From positions 1-64,000 of the forward strand of contig NZ_MSMP01000018.1 in NCBI RefSeq assembly GCF_001936575.1: DNA of 64,000 nucleotides, read 5' to 3'. The number at the start of each line of letters is the position of its first letter. Position 1 is the first letter of the stretch. Of the stretch, positions 1-8,573 are shown one piece after another. Under the pieces are notes generated by a model. That model made no database searches. It was not told the DNA's origin and was given only the letters and a program-made list of their open reading frames with translations. Position numbers and translations under genes: made by a program. This DNA comes from Tenacibaculum agarivorans (GTDB taxonomy: Bacteria > Bacteroidota > Bacteroidia > Flavobacteriales > Flavobacteriaceae).

Positions 1-491
1 TCTTGAAAAAATAAAGAATCTGATTTGATTAAAATTTCAGGAGTACTTCCCATTATGAAATTATCGAAACTTTTTCTCTGATTTAAAAAAGTAGCTTCTC
101 TAACAATAATACCCTTATTATACAATACTATTTTAAATGTATATTCATTAGATAGTTCTCGTATTTTATCGTAATCAGGATTCCATCCAAATCTCCAATA
201 TTCTTCACTTTCATCAATTGGAGTTATAGAATACGAATCACCATTCAGATCCTTTCTAATATTTTCTTCTAAAGCATCTTTAAAAGGGATTATAGGAAAC
301 TTACCTATAATAGAATCTGTGGTAATAAAAGTAGTGTTATCTACAATAGCTCCAATATGAAAAACTACTTCATCATAACTTTCATTGGTATAATTGTAAA
401 GATCTAGATATATACCATTTTCACCTTCATCTATATCAGCTATACAACTAGTGAATAGTATAGATAAAATCAAGAAATAAATGCGTTTCAT
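1..491 (-). CDS. Lipoprotein of unknown function, C-terminus outside the window
   Basis: The reading frame is open from an ATG at 491 down to the window edge, so about 163 residues are visible and the stop is missing. It begins MKRIYFLILSILFTSC, a short lysine/arginine plus hydrophobic stretch ending in a lipobox-like FTSC, which predicts a lipid-anchored exported protein. The remainder is acidic with many Tyr, Asp and Glu and no motif I recognise. It starts 11 bp after the stop of the larger lipoprotein gene at 503-1693 on the same strand, so the two are probably co-transcribed. A partner or immunity role for that neighbour is only a guess. Confidence 0.75.
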   Translation of the reverse strand, partial: MKRIYFLILSILFTSCIADIDEGENGIYLDLYNYTNESYDEVVFHIGAIVDNTTFITTDSIIGKFPIIPFKDALEENIRKDLNGDSYSITPIDESEEYWRFGWNPDYDKIRELSNEYTFKIVLYNKGIIVREATFLNQRKSFDNFIMGSTPEILIKSDSLFFQ

Positions 492-502
492 ATACAAACA
501 TT

Positions 503-1693
503 TTATCTTAAATATACTGCTTTATCTCCATTACAAGTCTTGTATGTTTCATAATAAACTTCCCAACATTCCTCTTGATTGTAATCGATCTGATCTATTT
601 GATCAACACCAAATGAAGGAGCATCCGTTATCAATTCGCCAGTTGAAGTATCTTCACAAATAAATCTAGTTTTTCTAATGTATCTGGTAGTACAATTAAA
701 TTGACCTGCTTTAATTGTTTGCGCTTTTTCATTTATGCTATTTCCTTGTATTAAAATAGCATTATCAACTTCAGTCTTGGCCTTACTCTTTAAGTTACTA
801 ACACTAGGAGTTCTGACTCCCACTGTAAAGCCAAAAAACTTTTTATAAGGAGCATTTTGGTCATAAATTTTTCTACCAATAGCATTATTATGATAATCCA
901 TTTCACGAGCATCAGCATTATTATTTCCACACTCTTCGTTAACATCTCCAATAGCTTTAGCAAATCTTAATTTAGGAGCTTTAGAAGAAATTGTGTAATA
1001 ATATCTACATAATAAAGAGCTCCAAAGAATATGTCGATAAGCATCTTGTTTGGTATCAGTACTAACACCTGGAAAAGCAATAGGAGCAGCATCTCTAGCT
1101 GTAGTAGAAGCTTTATAGAAAGCATATGCCGATAATGCATAAGAACCAAAAGATCCACCATAATTTTTAAAAGCTTTTTTTATACAACTAATCTCAGTAT
1201 AACTATCATTAGTTCTAGATAAAATAGATACTTTGTTTTTTTTCAAATTGTCATATGCTAAATAATCTAAGTTTTGATGATAGTATTCTTCAATTATTGG
1301 CATTTTTTCCTGAATTTCTTTTTGAGAAAGTGTTGGGAAATCTCGTTGTAAAAGTTGAATTTTTTCTTCAGGTAAACTCTCTTCTCTGATGTAAGGGAAT
1401 TTATCTAATTCCATTTCTACGGCAGCCACAATCTGTTCTAAACTATAATTATCGAAGTTAACGCGATTGACTGTTAGATTTTTACTTCTAGTATTCCCTT
1501 TACTTAAATTTGCGCCTGTTAATTCTTCAACAGAAACATCAAATCTATGCGCTACAGGAATACCTTTATAGTATTGTAAATCTTGAACATCAATACTTTC
1601 TTCTTGATTAGACAAAGTTTCAGGATTGTCCTCATTAGTACAACTCAAAAAAGAGAATAATGTAACTAGAATTAAAAGATTGATTTTTTTCAT
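503..1693 (-). CDS. Lipoprotein with a DUF6973-like domain
   Basis: 396 residues. The N-terminus MKKINLLILVTLFSFLSC is a lipoprotein signal with the acceptor Cys at 18. The middle holds a conserved-looking block: KQDAYRHILWSSLLCRYYY near residue 213, then a segment rich in His, Asp and Asn (NADAREMDYHNNAIGR near 260-275). The pattern of D-A-x-R-H followed by E-x-D-x-x-N resembles what I know as DUF6973, a domain often found in surface or toxin-like proteins; this assignment is from memory. The C-terminal quarter contains four Cys that may form disulfides. No function can be given. It is the upstream gene of the truncated lipoprotein at 1-491. Confidence 0.8.
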   Translation of the reverse strand: MKKINLLILVTLFSFLSCTNEDNPETLSNQEESIDVQDLQYYKGIPVAHRFDVSVEELTGANLSKGNTRSKNLTVNRVNFDNYSLEQIVAAVEMELDKFPYIREESLPEEKIQLLQRDFPTLSQKEIQEKMPIIEEYYHQNLDYLAYDNLKKNKVSILSRTNDSYTEISCIKKAFKNYGGSFGSYALSAYAFYKASTTARDAAPIAFPGVSTDTKQDAYRHILWSSLLCRYYYTISSKAPKLRFAKAIGDVNEECGNNNADAREMDYHNNAIGRKIYDQNAPYKKFFGFTVGVRTPSVSNLKSKAKTEVDNAILIQGNSINEKAQTIKAGQFNCTTRYIRKTRFICEDTSTGELITDAPSFGVDQIDQIDYNQEECWEVYYETYKTCNGDKAVYLR

Positions 1694-1792
1694 AGGTTAT
1701 ATATATTTAAATTTCGATTACAATTTTTGAGATGCCAAAAGTAAAAGAAAATTAATAGTTAACAAATGAAAAATTCTTTCTTTTAAACAAAG

Positions 1793-1819
1793 AAAAGCCT
1801 TGTTAAAAACAAGACTTTT
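1793..1819 (-). terminator. Intrinsic terminator after the CxxCH lipoprotein gene
   Basis: The arms AAAAGcCTTGTT and AACAAGaCTTTT pair with one mismatch around an AAA loop. On the reverse strand the hairpin ends in a T-rich run, and it lies about 40 bp after the stop of the gene at 1858-3285. Confidence 0.6.
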
Positions 1820-1857
1820 CTAGTAGTAATCTAAACGTAAAGTTTGGTTAAACTTTT

Positions 1858-3285
1858 TTATTTTAAAGAATCGATATTTGATTGAATAGACCATGCAAAA
1901 TCTAACATTAATCGATTTTTGAATATAGAATCTTTATAACTTAAGTAACGATCACCAACGTAATCAGGAGAGCCATAACCAGGTCCTTTTGCACTAGTTT
2001 TAACTGCTGCAGACATATGGCAACTCATACAGTTGGACATAGTACCTAAGTCTGTTTGTATTTTTGTACCACTATTCATAACATAACTCGTTTTACTATC
2101 AAAAACGTCAGTTCCAAATCCAGACTCTAAATAAGGATTAAATCCTACAACTAATTCACCTTCATTTTTCCCACCAATATAAGGTTGCGCAGGAATTATC
2201 ATAGAATAAGCAATATCCATAGCATAATGACTGGCAGCACCTTGTAAACCAATTCCATTTTTAGCAGAAGCAATATCGTCAGAACTTGGAATAGATGGAG
2301 TTAAAGGAGTTGGAGACCACCAGAATGTTTGCCATACCCAACGCTTAATTTCTTTAGTTCCCACATGCATACCCACTAAAATAGCTGTATCTCCTTCAGC
2401 AGTTTTTAAATTCTTTAATTGGTATTCGTAGTCTGTTTTAGTAATAATTTTGTTTTTTAAATCAGATTTTAATCCGCCAGCAATTTCATCATTATACTCT
2501 TTAGATTGATGTGCAGATATTTTAAAATTGATAAAATCGTTTAAGTAGAATGTATTATCACTCGTAATCGTATTACAGTCATAATCAATACGACCGTTAA
2601 CATTATTTCCCGACTTCTTTGTATCTATATGAATACAAGATTTCCATTCTTTTTCAGGATAACCACTGTTTTTATATTCAGGTCCATGCCAAGCAGACAT
2701 GGTAAAAATTCCATTTTCATTTGTGTTATTAGCTGTAATAATCTTATACACAGGTTTTATAGTAATAGCGTCATTAGGAAAATCTGGTATTTGACTATAT
2801 TCACCTTTTTGCATTGATTGTAATGTTGATAAATAGAAAATTTTATTGTCAATTGCGAAATTCTCAGCAGCTTTATTATAAGCTACCACTTCTACAATAT
2901 TAGTATCATCAAAATCAGCTTGTCGTAACTTGGCATGTCCAAATTGTTTAGGTTTATTAAATTCAATTTCACTAACACTATTTTTACTCGGATTATTCAT
3001 TTTATCTAGAATCTGAGCTGGACTTAACCAAGTTTGATATCGTAATACTTTACCATCAACAGGTGTAGTTAAATGTTTCCAAACTTCCCAACTATGTTTA
3101 TACATAGCATTAAAATCATTAGCAGCTATCCATTTATTGATGGTGATTGAATCAGCTGGATATGCATAGCTTACAGGTAAATCAATTACGTGAGCATATG
3201 ATTTGTCGTCCTTTTTTGCAGTATTATCACACGATATAAGTGCAATTAAAAATACTATTAGAGTGATTAGTTTTATTGATTTCAT
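1858..3285 (-). CDS. Exported lipoprotein with a C-terminal CxxCH heme-binding motif
   Basis: 475 residues starting MKSIKLITLIVFLIALISC, a lipoprotein signal with Cys at 19. A single CMSCH at residues 419-423 is the classical covalent heme c attachment motif. About 50 residues follow it, and I see no obvious distal Met ligand beyond the Met right after the motif. The first 400 residues contain many Trp, Tyr and His and do not match a family I recognise; they could be a catalytic or binding domain fused to a minimal cytochrome tail. The gene is divergent from the kynurenine operon across about 180 bp. It is likely periplasmic or outer-membrane anchored. Function unknown. Confidence 0.75.
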   Translation of the reverse strand: MKSIKLITLIVFLIALISCDNTAKKDDKSYAHVIDLPVSYAYPADSITINKWIAANDFNAMYKHSWEVWKHLTTPVDGKVLRYQTWLSPAQILDKMNNPSKNSVSEIEFNKPKQFGHAKLRQADFDDTNIVEVVAYNKAAENFAIDNKIFYLSTLQSMQKGEYSQIPDFPNDAITIKPVYKIITANNTNENGIFTMSAWHGPEYKNSGYPEKEWKSCIHIDTKKSGNNVNGRIDYDCNTITSDNTFYLNDFINFKISAHQSKEYNDEIAGGLKSDLKNKIITKTDYEYQLKNLKTAEGDTAILVGMHVGTKEIKRWVWQTFWWSPTPLTPSIPSSDDIASAKNGIGLQGAASHYAMDIAYSMIIPAQPYIGGKNEGELVVGFNPYLESGFGTDVFDSKTSYVMNSGTKIQTDLGTMSNCMSCHMSAAVKTSAKGPGYGSPDYVGDRYLSYKDSIFKNRLMLDFAWSIQSNIDSLK

Positions 3286-3444
3286 GACTCAGTTTTGTTA
3301 GTTATTTCATAAAAGTACAAACGGATTATTTCAGTTTAAGATAAAAATGCTTTAGTGCAGTTATAAAAAGCATTAAAGACTATTTTTAGGTTATAAGTGA
3401 TATTAGAACCGGTATTTTAAATTTTATAAGAGTATTTGATTTTT

Positions 3445-3452
3445 TATCTTTG
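3445..3452 (+). promoter_or_regulatory. Candidate Bacteroidetes -7 element for kynU
   Basis: TATCTTTG fits the Bacteroidetes -7 consensus TAnnTTTG and lies 18 bp before the kynU ATG, giving a leader of roughly 10 nt. No TTTG at the usual -33 spacing is present, so only half of the promoter is supported. Confidence 0.35.
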
Positions 3453-3469
3453 GTAAAAATCATTCTTTG

Positions 3470-4732
3470 ATGAACTACGAGAATTCACTGAATTACGCAA
3501 AACAACTAGATAAAAACGATCCATTAGCATACTTACGAAATCAATTTCATATTCCTAAAGATACAGAAGGTAATGATTGGTTGTATTTTACAGGAAATTC
3601 ATTAGGCTTACAACCCAAGCAAACCCAACAATACATTCAACAAGAATTAGACGATTGGGCGAAATATGGTGTAGAGGGACATTTTGAAGGAGAAACACCT
3701 TGGTTACCATATCATGAGTTTTTGACTGATAAAATGGCAAAAATAGTCGGAGCTAAACCAATTGAAGTTGTGGTAATGAATACCTTAACAACCAATTTAC
3801 ATTTGTTAATGGTTTCATTTTATCAACCTACACAACAAAAGTTTAAAATAGTTATTGAAAGTGATGCTTTTCCTTCAGATCGTTACGCAGTACAGTCTCA
3901 ATTACAATTTCATGGTTTTAATCCAGAAGAAGATGTAATCGAATGGAAACCTAGAACTGGTGAAGAATTATTACGAATTGAAGATTTAGAACAAATTATA
4001 GATAAGCAAGGAGATGAAATTGCTTTGCTACTCATAGGTGGTGTAAACTATTACACAGGACAGTACTTAGATATTAAACGTATTGCTGAAATAGGACATG
4101 CTAAAAATTGTGTTGTAGGAATTGATCTAGCGCATGGAGCAGGGAATATACAACCTAATTTGCATGATAGCGGAGTAGATTTTGCTGCTTGGTGTACGTA
4201 TAAATATTTAAACTCTGGACCAGGAAGTTTATCAGGATTATTTGTTCATGAAAAACATGCCCAAAATAAAGATTTACCTCGTTTTGCAGGTTGGTGGAAT
4301 CATAATAAAGAAACTCGTTTTAACATGCGTCAACCATTTGATGTTATGGAAGGAGCCGAAGGCTGGCAATTATCGAATCCACCAATATTATCTATGGCAG
4401 CAATTCGTTCTTCTTTAGATTTGTTTGATAGTGTTGGGATGGATGCATTAAGAGAAAAGTCAGAAAAATTGACGGGATATTTTGAGTATTTGATCAATCA
4501 AATTGATACGGATAGAATTCAAATTATTACACCTTCAAATCCTAAAGAAAGAGGATGTCAATTATCTATACAAGTGCAACATGCAGATAAAAGTTTACAT
4601 GAAGAGCTAACAAAACATCACATTATTACAGATTGGAGAGAACCAGATGTTATTCGATGTGCTCCAGTTCCAATGTATAATAAGTTTGAAGATGTATTTA
4701 GAATGGTTTCTATATTGAAAGGATTGTTGTAA
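3470..4732 (+). CDS. kynU: Kynureninase
   Basis: 420 residues of a PLP-dependent fold-type I enzyme that cleaves kynurenine or 3-hydroxykynurenine to (3-hydroxy)anthranilate and alanine in the cytoplasm. Family hallmarks are visible: YFTGNSLGLQP near residue 39, a DLAHGAGN segment near 222, and the PLP lysine in WCTYKYLNSGPGS at K245. Length matches the family (about 420). I prefer the ATG at 3470 to the in-frame TTG just before it. It is the first gene of a forward cluster that also contains kynurenine 3-monooxygenase 0.7 kb downstream, so its main substrate is probably 3-hydroxykynurenine. Confidence 0.95.
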   Translation: MNYENSLNYAKQLDKNDPLAYLRNQFHIPKDTEGNDWLYFTGNSLGLQPKQTQQYIQQELDDWAKYGVEGHFEGETPWLPYHEFLTDKMAKIVGAKPIEVVVMNTLTTNLHLLMVSFYQPTQQKFKIVIESDAFPSDRYAVQSQLQFHGFNPEEDVIEWKPRTGEELLRIEDLEQIIDKQGDEIALLLIGGVNYYTGQYLDIKRIAEIGHAKNCVVGIDLAHGAGNIQPNLHDSGVDFAAWCTYKYLNSGPGSLSGLFVHEKHAQNKDLPRFAGWWNHNKETRFNMRQPFDVMEGAEGWQLSNPPILSMAAIRSSLDLFDSVGMDALREKSEKLTGYFEYLINQIDTDRIQIITPSNPKERGCQLSIQVQHADKSLHEELTKHHIITDWREPDVIRCAPVPMYNKFEDVFRMVSILKGLL

Positions 4733-4757
4733 AAATTAGTAAAGTATCACAAGAAAT

Positions 4758-5450
4758 ATGAAAAAATTTGGATTACTAGGAGGTATTGGCCCAGAGTCGA
4801 CAGTTGAGTACTATTTACAAATCATAAAAAAAGCCAAAGAAATAACAGGTACTAATCCTGATTTTTTAATAAAAAGTATCGATACTAATGTGGTTCTTGC
4901 TTATGCAGCTGAGAAAAAGTATAAAGATTTAATTACTTTTTTAAAACAAAAAATAAATGTACTAGAAGAAGCTAAGGTAGATTTTTCAGCGATGGCTTCA
5001 AACACACCACATGTAGTTTATGACGAATTGATAAAAGAAGTTTCTGTACCTATGATAAGTATTGTAGAAGAAACATGTAAAAAAACCAAAGATAATAACT
5101 TAAAGAAAGTTGGGTTATTTGGAACTATGTCTACAATGACTAGCGGATTTTATCAGAAAAAAGGAGAAAAATATGGAATAGAAATAATTACACCTTCTCA
5201 GGACCAAATGGAATATATTCATGACAAATACATGAAAGAATTATTGTTTAGAAATATAAAACAGACCACTAAAAAAAAGTTAATAAATATTGTTGATGAT
5301 TTGTGTGAAAAATATGACATAGAGGGTTTAATTTTAGGAGGAACAGAAATTCCTTTAATTCTAAATCAAGATGATTTTGAGCATATTAAAATTATGGATA
5401 CTACTGAAATACATGTAGAAGCTATAGTAAATATGATGTTGAACATATAA
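4758..5450 (+). CDS. Aspartate/glutamate racemase-family protein lacking both catalytic cysteines
   Basis: 230 residues. The opening FGLLGGIGPESTVEYY and the overall layout are those of the Asp/Glu racemase superfamily. In active cofactor-independent racemases two Cys act as acid/base, in CNTxH and GCTE contexts. Here the first site reads MASNTPH (Ser, near residue 79) and the second ILGGTEIPL (Gly, near residue 194). I checked both codons in the DNA (TCA and GGA). A Ser at the first site occurs in many homologues, but losing both Cys argues against ordinary racemisation. It lies between kynU and kmo with gaps of 25 and 18 bp, so it is presumably co-expressed with kynurenine degradation. What it does there is unknown. 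Confidence 0.85.
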   Translation: MKKFGLLGGIGPESTVEYYLQIIKKAKEITGTNPDFLIKSIDTNVVLAYAAEKKYKDLITFLKQKINVLEEAKVDFSAMASNTPHVVYDELIKEVSVPMISIVEETCKKTKDNNLKKVGLFGTMSTMTSGFYQKKGEKYGIEIITPSQDQMEYIHDKYMKELLFRNIKQTTKKKLINIVDDLCEKYDIEGLILGGTEIPLILNQDDFEHIKIMDTTEIHVEAIVNMMLNI

Positions 5451-5468
5451 TGTTTTTTAGATTAAAAA

Positions 5469-6881
5469 ATGAATAAGCAAGACAAAATAGTAATCGTTGG
5501 AGCTGGTTTATGTGGAAGTTTACTTGCATTACGTTTAGCGCAACGAGGTTATAAAATAGAAGTATACGAAAGTAGACCAGATTTACGTAAAGTAGATATT
5601 TCAGCAGGAAGATCAATCAACTTAGCATTATCAGACAGAGGTTTAAAGTCATTACGTTTAGCAGGTGTTGAAAAACAAGCTAAAGAATTATGTATTCCAA
5701 TGTATGGTCGATTAATTCATGATATAGAAGGAAATACGTTTGCATCTAACTATTCAGGAAGAGAAGGTGAGTATATCAATTCAGTATCACGACAAGATTT
5801 AAATGCTTTATTACTAAATGAAGCGGAGAAACATGAAAATGTAAATATTCACTTTAACAGTAAATGTACAGGTATAGATATCGAAAATACCATTGCTCAT
5901 TTCAAAAGTTATGAAACTGATGAAGAATTTTCCGTAAACCCAGATATCATTTTTGGAGCAGATGGTGCAGGGTCAATACTTAGAAAAAGCTATTACTTAG
6001 AGCGTAAATTCTTATTCAGTTATAGTCAAGATTACCTTACCCATGGTTATAAAGAATTAGAAATTCCTGCCGATACATCAGGAAATCACCAGATTAGTAA
6101 AGATCATTTACATATATGGCCAAGAGGAGAATATATGTTAATAGCATTACCAAACTTAGATGGAAGCTTTACAGTAACCCTATTTTTAAGTTATGAAGAA
6201 GGAAAGTTTAATTTCGAGAACTTAACTACAGAAGAAGAAGTAACTGAGTTTTTTGAAACTCAATTTCCTGATGCATTAGCACTAATTCCGAATATAAAAG
6301 ATGAATTTTTTAATAATCCAACAGGAGCATTAGGAACAGTAAAATGCTCACCGTGGATGTATAAAAACAAAACATTGTTACTAGGAGATGCAGCACATGC
6401 AATTGTACCATTTTACGGACAAGGAATGAATGCTTCTTTTGAAGATGTTGCTGTTTTTGATCGTGTTTTAGAACGATTTGAAGGTGACTGGGAGAAAATA
6501 TTCAAAACCTACCAAAAAGAACGTAAGAAAGATACTGACGCAATAGCAGATTTGGCCGTAGATAATTATTATGAAATGAGAGATCATGTGGCTAATCCAT
6601 TATTTAAACAAAAGCGTAAGTTAGAAATGGACTTAGAAGAGCAGTTCCCTAAATCTTATTATTCGAAATATTCGATGGTAACCTTTAACGAAGACATGGG
6701 GTATAACGAAGCAATGAAAAAAGGAAGAGCTCAAGATAAGGCCTTATTAAATTTAATAGCGGATGACGAAGTTTCAACTTCAGAAAATATGTCAGAGGAA
6801 GAATTAGAAATCATATTGAAAAAAGTCAATCAAGAAACAAAAGAGATTCTAGAAGAAGATAAAATTGCGGGTTTGAAATAA
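5469..6881 (+). CDS. kmo: Kynurenine 3-monooxygenase
   Basis: 470 residues of an FAD-dependent aromatic hydroxylase that converts kynurenine to 3-hydroxykynurenine with NADPH and O2. The dinucleotide-binding fold is at residues 8-28 (IVGAGLCGSLLALRLAQRGY). SAGRSINLALSDRG near 46 and the second FAD motif GDAAHAIVPFYGQG near 305 are characteristic of KMO. Length agrees with the family. It follows the racemase-like gene by 18 bp and ends only 3 bp before a perfect 32-bp palindrome that may act as its transcription terminator. No C-terminal membrane anchor is evident, unlike mitochondrial KMO. Confidence 0.95.
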   Translation: MNKQDKIVIVGAGLCGSLLALRLAQRGYKIEVYESRPDLRKVDISAGRSINLALSDRGLKSLRLAGVEKQAKELCIPMYGRLIHDIEGNTFASNYSGREGEYINSVSRQDLNALLLNEAEKHENVNIHFNSKCTGIDIENTIAHFKSYETDEEFSVNPDIIFGADGAGSILRKSYYLERKFLFSYSQDYLTHGYKELEIPADTSGNHQISKDHLHIWPRGEYMLIALPNLDGSFTVTLFLSYEEGKFNFENLTTEEEVTEFFETQFPDALALIPNIKDEFFNNPTGALGTVKCSPWMYKNKTLLLGDAAHAIVPFYGQGMNASFEDVAVFDRVLERFEGDWEKIFKTYQKERKKDTDAIADLAVDNYYEMRDHVANPLFKQKRKLEMDLEEQFPKSYYSKYSMVTFNEDMGYNEAMKKGRAQDKALLNLIADDEVSTSENMSEEELEIILKKVNQETKEILEEDKIAGLK

Positions 6882-6884
6882 AAA

Positions 6885-6916
6885 AGACCTCACAGGTTTT
6901 AAAAACCTGTGAGGTC
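6885..6916. repeat. Left REP-like perfect palindrome
   Basis: AGACCTCACAGGTTTT followed directly by its exact reverse complement, a 32-bp perfect inverted repeat. A near-identical copy is at 7543-7575, and the pair brackets a REP-associated transposase gene. It can form a 16-bp stem just after the kmo stop codon. Confidence 0.9.
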
Positions 6917-6963
6917 TAGTATATTGAGAATAAATATAAATACTATGATTAAAGAGAAAGGAA

Positions 6964-7533
6964 ATGAAATACGAAAAAATAGAAAAAGAAACGTATTACC
7001 ATATTTACAATAAAGGAAATAACGGTGAGAATATTTTTATAGATGAAATGAACTACTCATATTTTTTAAATTTAATGAAAAAATATATAGTTCCTGTAGC
7101 AGAAATTTATTCATATTGTCTTTTAAAAAATCATTTCCATCTATTAGTTAGAATGAAAAATATTGAAGATGAAAAGATTATTTCAAAATCTTTTTCTAAC
7201 TTTTTTAATTCTTATTCAAAGTCTATTAATAAAAAGTATGGCAGAACAGGAAGTCTATTTACAGATAGATTTAAGCGTATAAAAGTTAAAGATGAAAAAT
7301 ATCTAAGAAAACTTATTGTATATATTAATTTAAATCCAATATATCATAAGTTTGTTAATGATCTTAATGAATATAAACATTCTTCGTTTTTAGCTTTAGT
7401 TTCAAGTAAAAAAACATTGTTAGAAAGAAAAGAAGTAGTTACTTTATTTGATGATAGAGAAAATTTTATATTTCATTTGTGTAAAAAGAAGCTAGATTTT
7501 GACGAAAAGTTAAAAGAATTAATATTGGAATAG
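6964..7533 (+). mobile_element. REP-associated tyrosine transposase (RAYT), Y1/HUH family gene
   Basis: 189 residues. The start resembles the IS200/RAYT family (YYHIYNKGNNGENIF), the metal-binding HUH motif is NHFHLL with H57 and H59, and the likely nucleophile is Y120 in VYINLNP. These are hallmarks of single-strand HUH transposases that act on REP palindromes. Length is typical. The gene sits between two almost identical palindromes (6885-6916 and 7543-7575), the usual layout of a RAYT with its substrate repeats. The unit separates kmo from the rest of the kynurenine cluster. RAYTs are usually domesticated, single-copy and of unclear benefit to the host; whether this one is active cannot be told from sequence. 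Confidence 0.9.
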
Positions 7534-7542
7534 TGTTAAAAA

Positions 7543-7575
7543 AGACCTCACAGGTTTTTAAAACCTGTGAGGTCT
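7543..7575. repeat. Right REP-like palindrome
   Basis: AGACCTCACAGGTTTT, one central T, then the exact reverse complement: 33 bp in all. Apart from that extra T it equals the copy at 6885-6916. It lies 10 bp after the RAYT stop and 21 bp before the next gene's ATG. Confidence 0.9.
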
Positions 7576-7596
7576 AGAGAAAGTATTTTATATAGA

Positions 7597-8121
7597 ATGA
7601 AAACATACATAGCCATACTAAGAGGAATAAACGTTTCAGGAAAAAATAAGCTTCCTATGCAGGAGTTAAGAACTATGCTAGAGAAGTTAAATTATTATGA
7701 AGTAAAGACATACATTCAAAGTGGGAATATTGTTTTAAAATCTTCTGAAGAAGCTTCAGAAATTGAAAAAACAATTAAAGTCGGAATAGCAGACACTTTT
7801 GGATATGATGTTTCTGTTTTAGTGAGAACAATTACAGCATGGGAAAAAGCAATAGCAAACAATCCGTATACAACAGTAGAAGAAAAACAACAATACTTTA
7901 CATTTTTATCAGAAACACCAGAAATCAAAAGTTTTGATATCGATGCAAAAGCAGACACTTATCAAATAATTGATGATATAGTATATGTTAATGCTGTTGG
8001 AGGTTATGGAAAAACAAAATTAACGAACAATTTGTTTGAAAAGAAACTGAATGTAACAGCAACCACCAGAAATTTAAAAACCACATTAAAATTATTAGCA
8101 TTAGCCAAAGAAATTAATTAG
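7597..8121 (+). CDS. DUF1697 family protein
   Basis: 174 residues from the ATG at 7597. An in-frame GTG at 7567 lies inside the REP palindrome and is rejected as a start. The opening TYIAILRGINVSGKNKLPM and the later YIQSGNIVLKS are the recognisable signature of DUF1697, a small cytoplasmic family of unknown function with a ferredoxin-like fold. The C-terminal TKLTNNLFEKKLNVTATTRN stretch is also typical. It is downstream of the transposase and upstream of the aminomuconate deaminase on the same strand. Nothing links its family to kynurenine metabolism, so it may be a passenger. Confidence 0.85.
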   Translation: MKTYIAILRGINVSGKNKLPMQELRTMLEKLNYYEVKTYIQSGNIVLKSSEEASEIEKTIKVGIADTFGYDVSVLVRTITAWEKAIANNPYTTVEEKQQYFTFLSETPEIKSFDIDAKADTYQIIDDIVYVNAVGGYGKTKLTNNLFEKKLNVTATTRNLKTTLKLLALAKEIN

Positions 8122-8171
8122 AATACCGTTCTTAACTTCTTTTCAGAATATCATAATAGAGAAACTAAATA

Positions 8172-8573
8172 ATGGAAAAAAAAGTAACACCAAGAGGCGC
8201 ATATCCACATGTAAAAGTAGTAGGAGATTTTATTTTTGTTTCAGGAACTAGTTCTAGAAGACCAGATAACACTATAGCTGGTGTGGAACTCATCGACGAA
8301 ATGAATACCAAAAAATTAGATAGTGAAGTACAAACTAGAGAAGTTTTAAAAAATATCGATAGAAATTTACAAACAGTAGGCGCAAGTTTACAAGACGTAG
8401 TAGATGTAACCACTTTTTTGGTGAATATGAATGATTTTGCAGGTTATAATAAAGCATATGCAGAGTTTTTTGATAAAGAAACTGGACCAACGAGAACTAC
8501 AGTAGCAGTTCATCAATTACCACACCCAGATTTAGTAGTTGAGATTAAAGTAACTGCGTATAAAAAACAATAG
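8172..8573 (+). CDS. RidA-family 2-aminomuconate deaminase
   Basis: 133 residues of the RidA/YjgF/UK114 fold. Visible features are [20 protein letters not shown] at the N-terminus, [12 protein letters not shown] in the middle, and the [24 protein letters not shown] region that shapes the active site. The long insert after [11 protein letters not shown] and the PHPDLVVE ending match the subgroup that hydrolyses 2-aminomuconate to 4-oxalocrotonate and ammonia in the 2-nitrobenzoate and kynurenine meta-cleavage routes. Its position with kmo, an aminomuconate semialdehyde dehydrogenase and ACMS decarboxylase supports this over generic imine deaminase activity. The next gene starts at the base after its stop codon. 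Confidence 0.85.
   Translation: MEKKVTPRGAYPHVKVVGDFIFVSGTSSRRPDNTIAGVELIDEMNTKKLDSEVQTREVLKNIDRNLQTVGASLQDVVDVTTFLVNMNDFAGYNKAYAEFFDKETGPTRTTVAVHQLPHPDLVVEIKVTAYKKQ

Noticed and set aside
7567..7596. GTG start for the DUF1697 gene inside the REP palindrome
   Set aside because: The conserved N-terminus TYIAILRGIN begins right after the ATG at 7597, and the extra ten residues would be encoded by repeat sequence.
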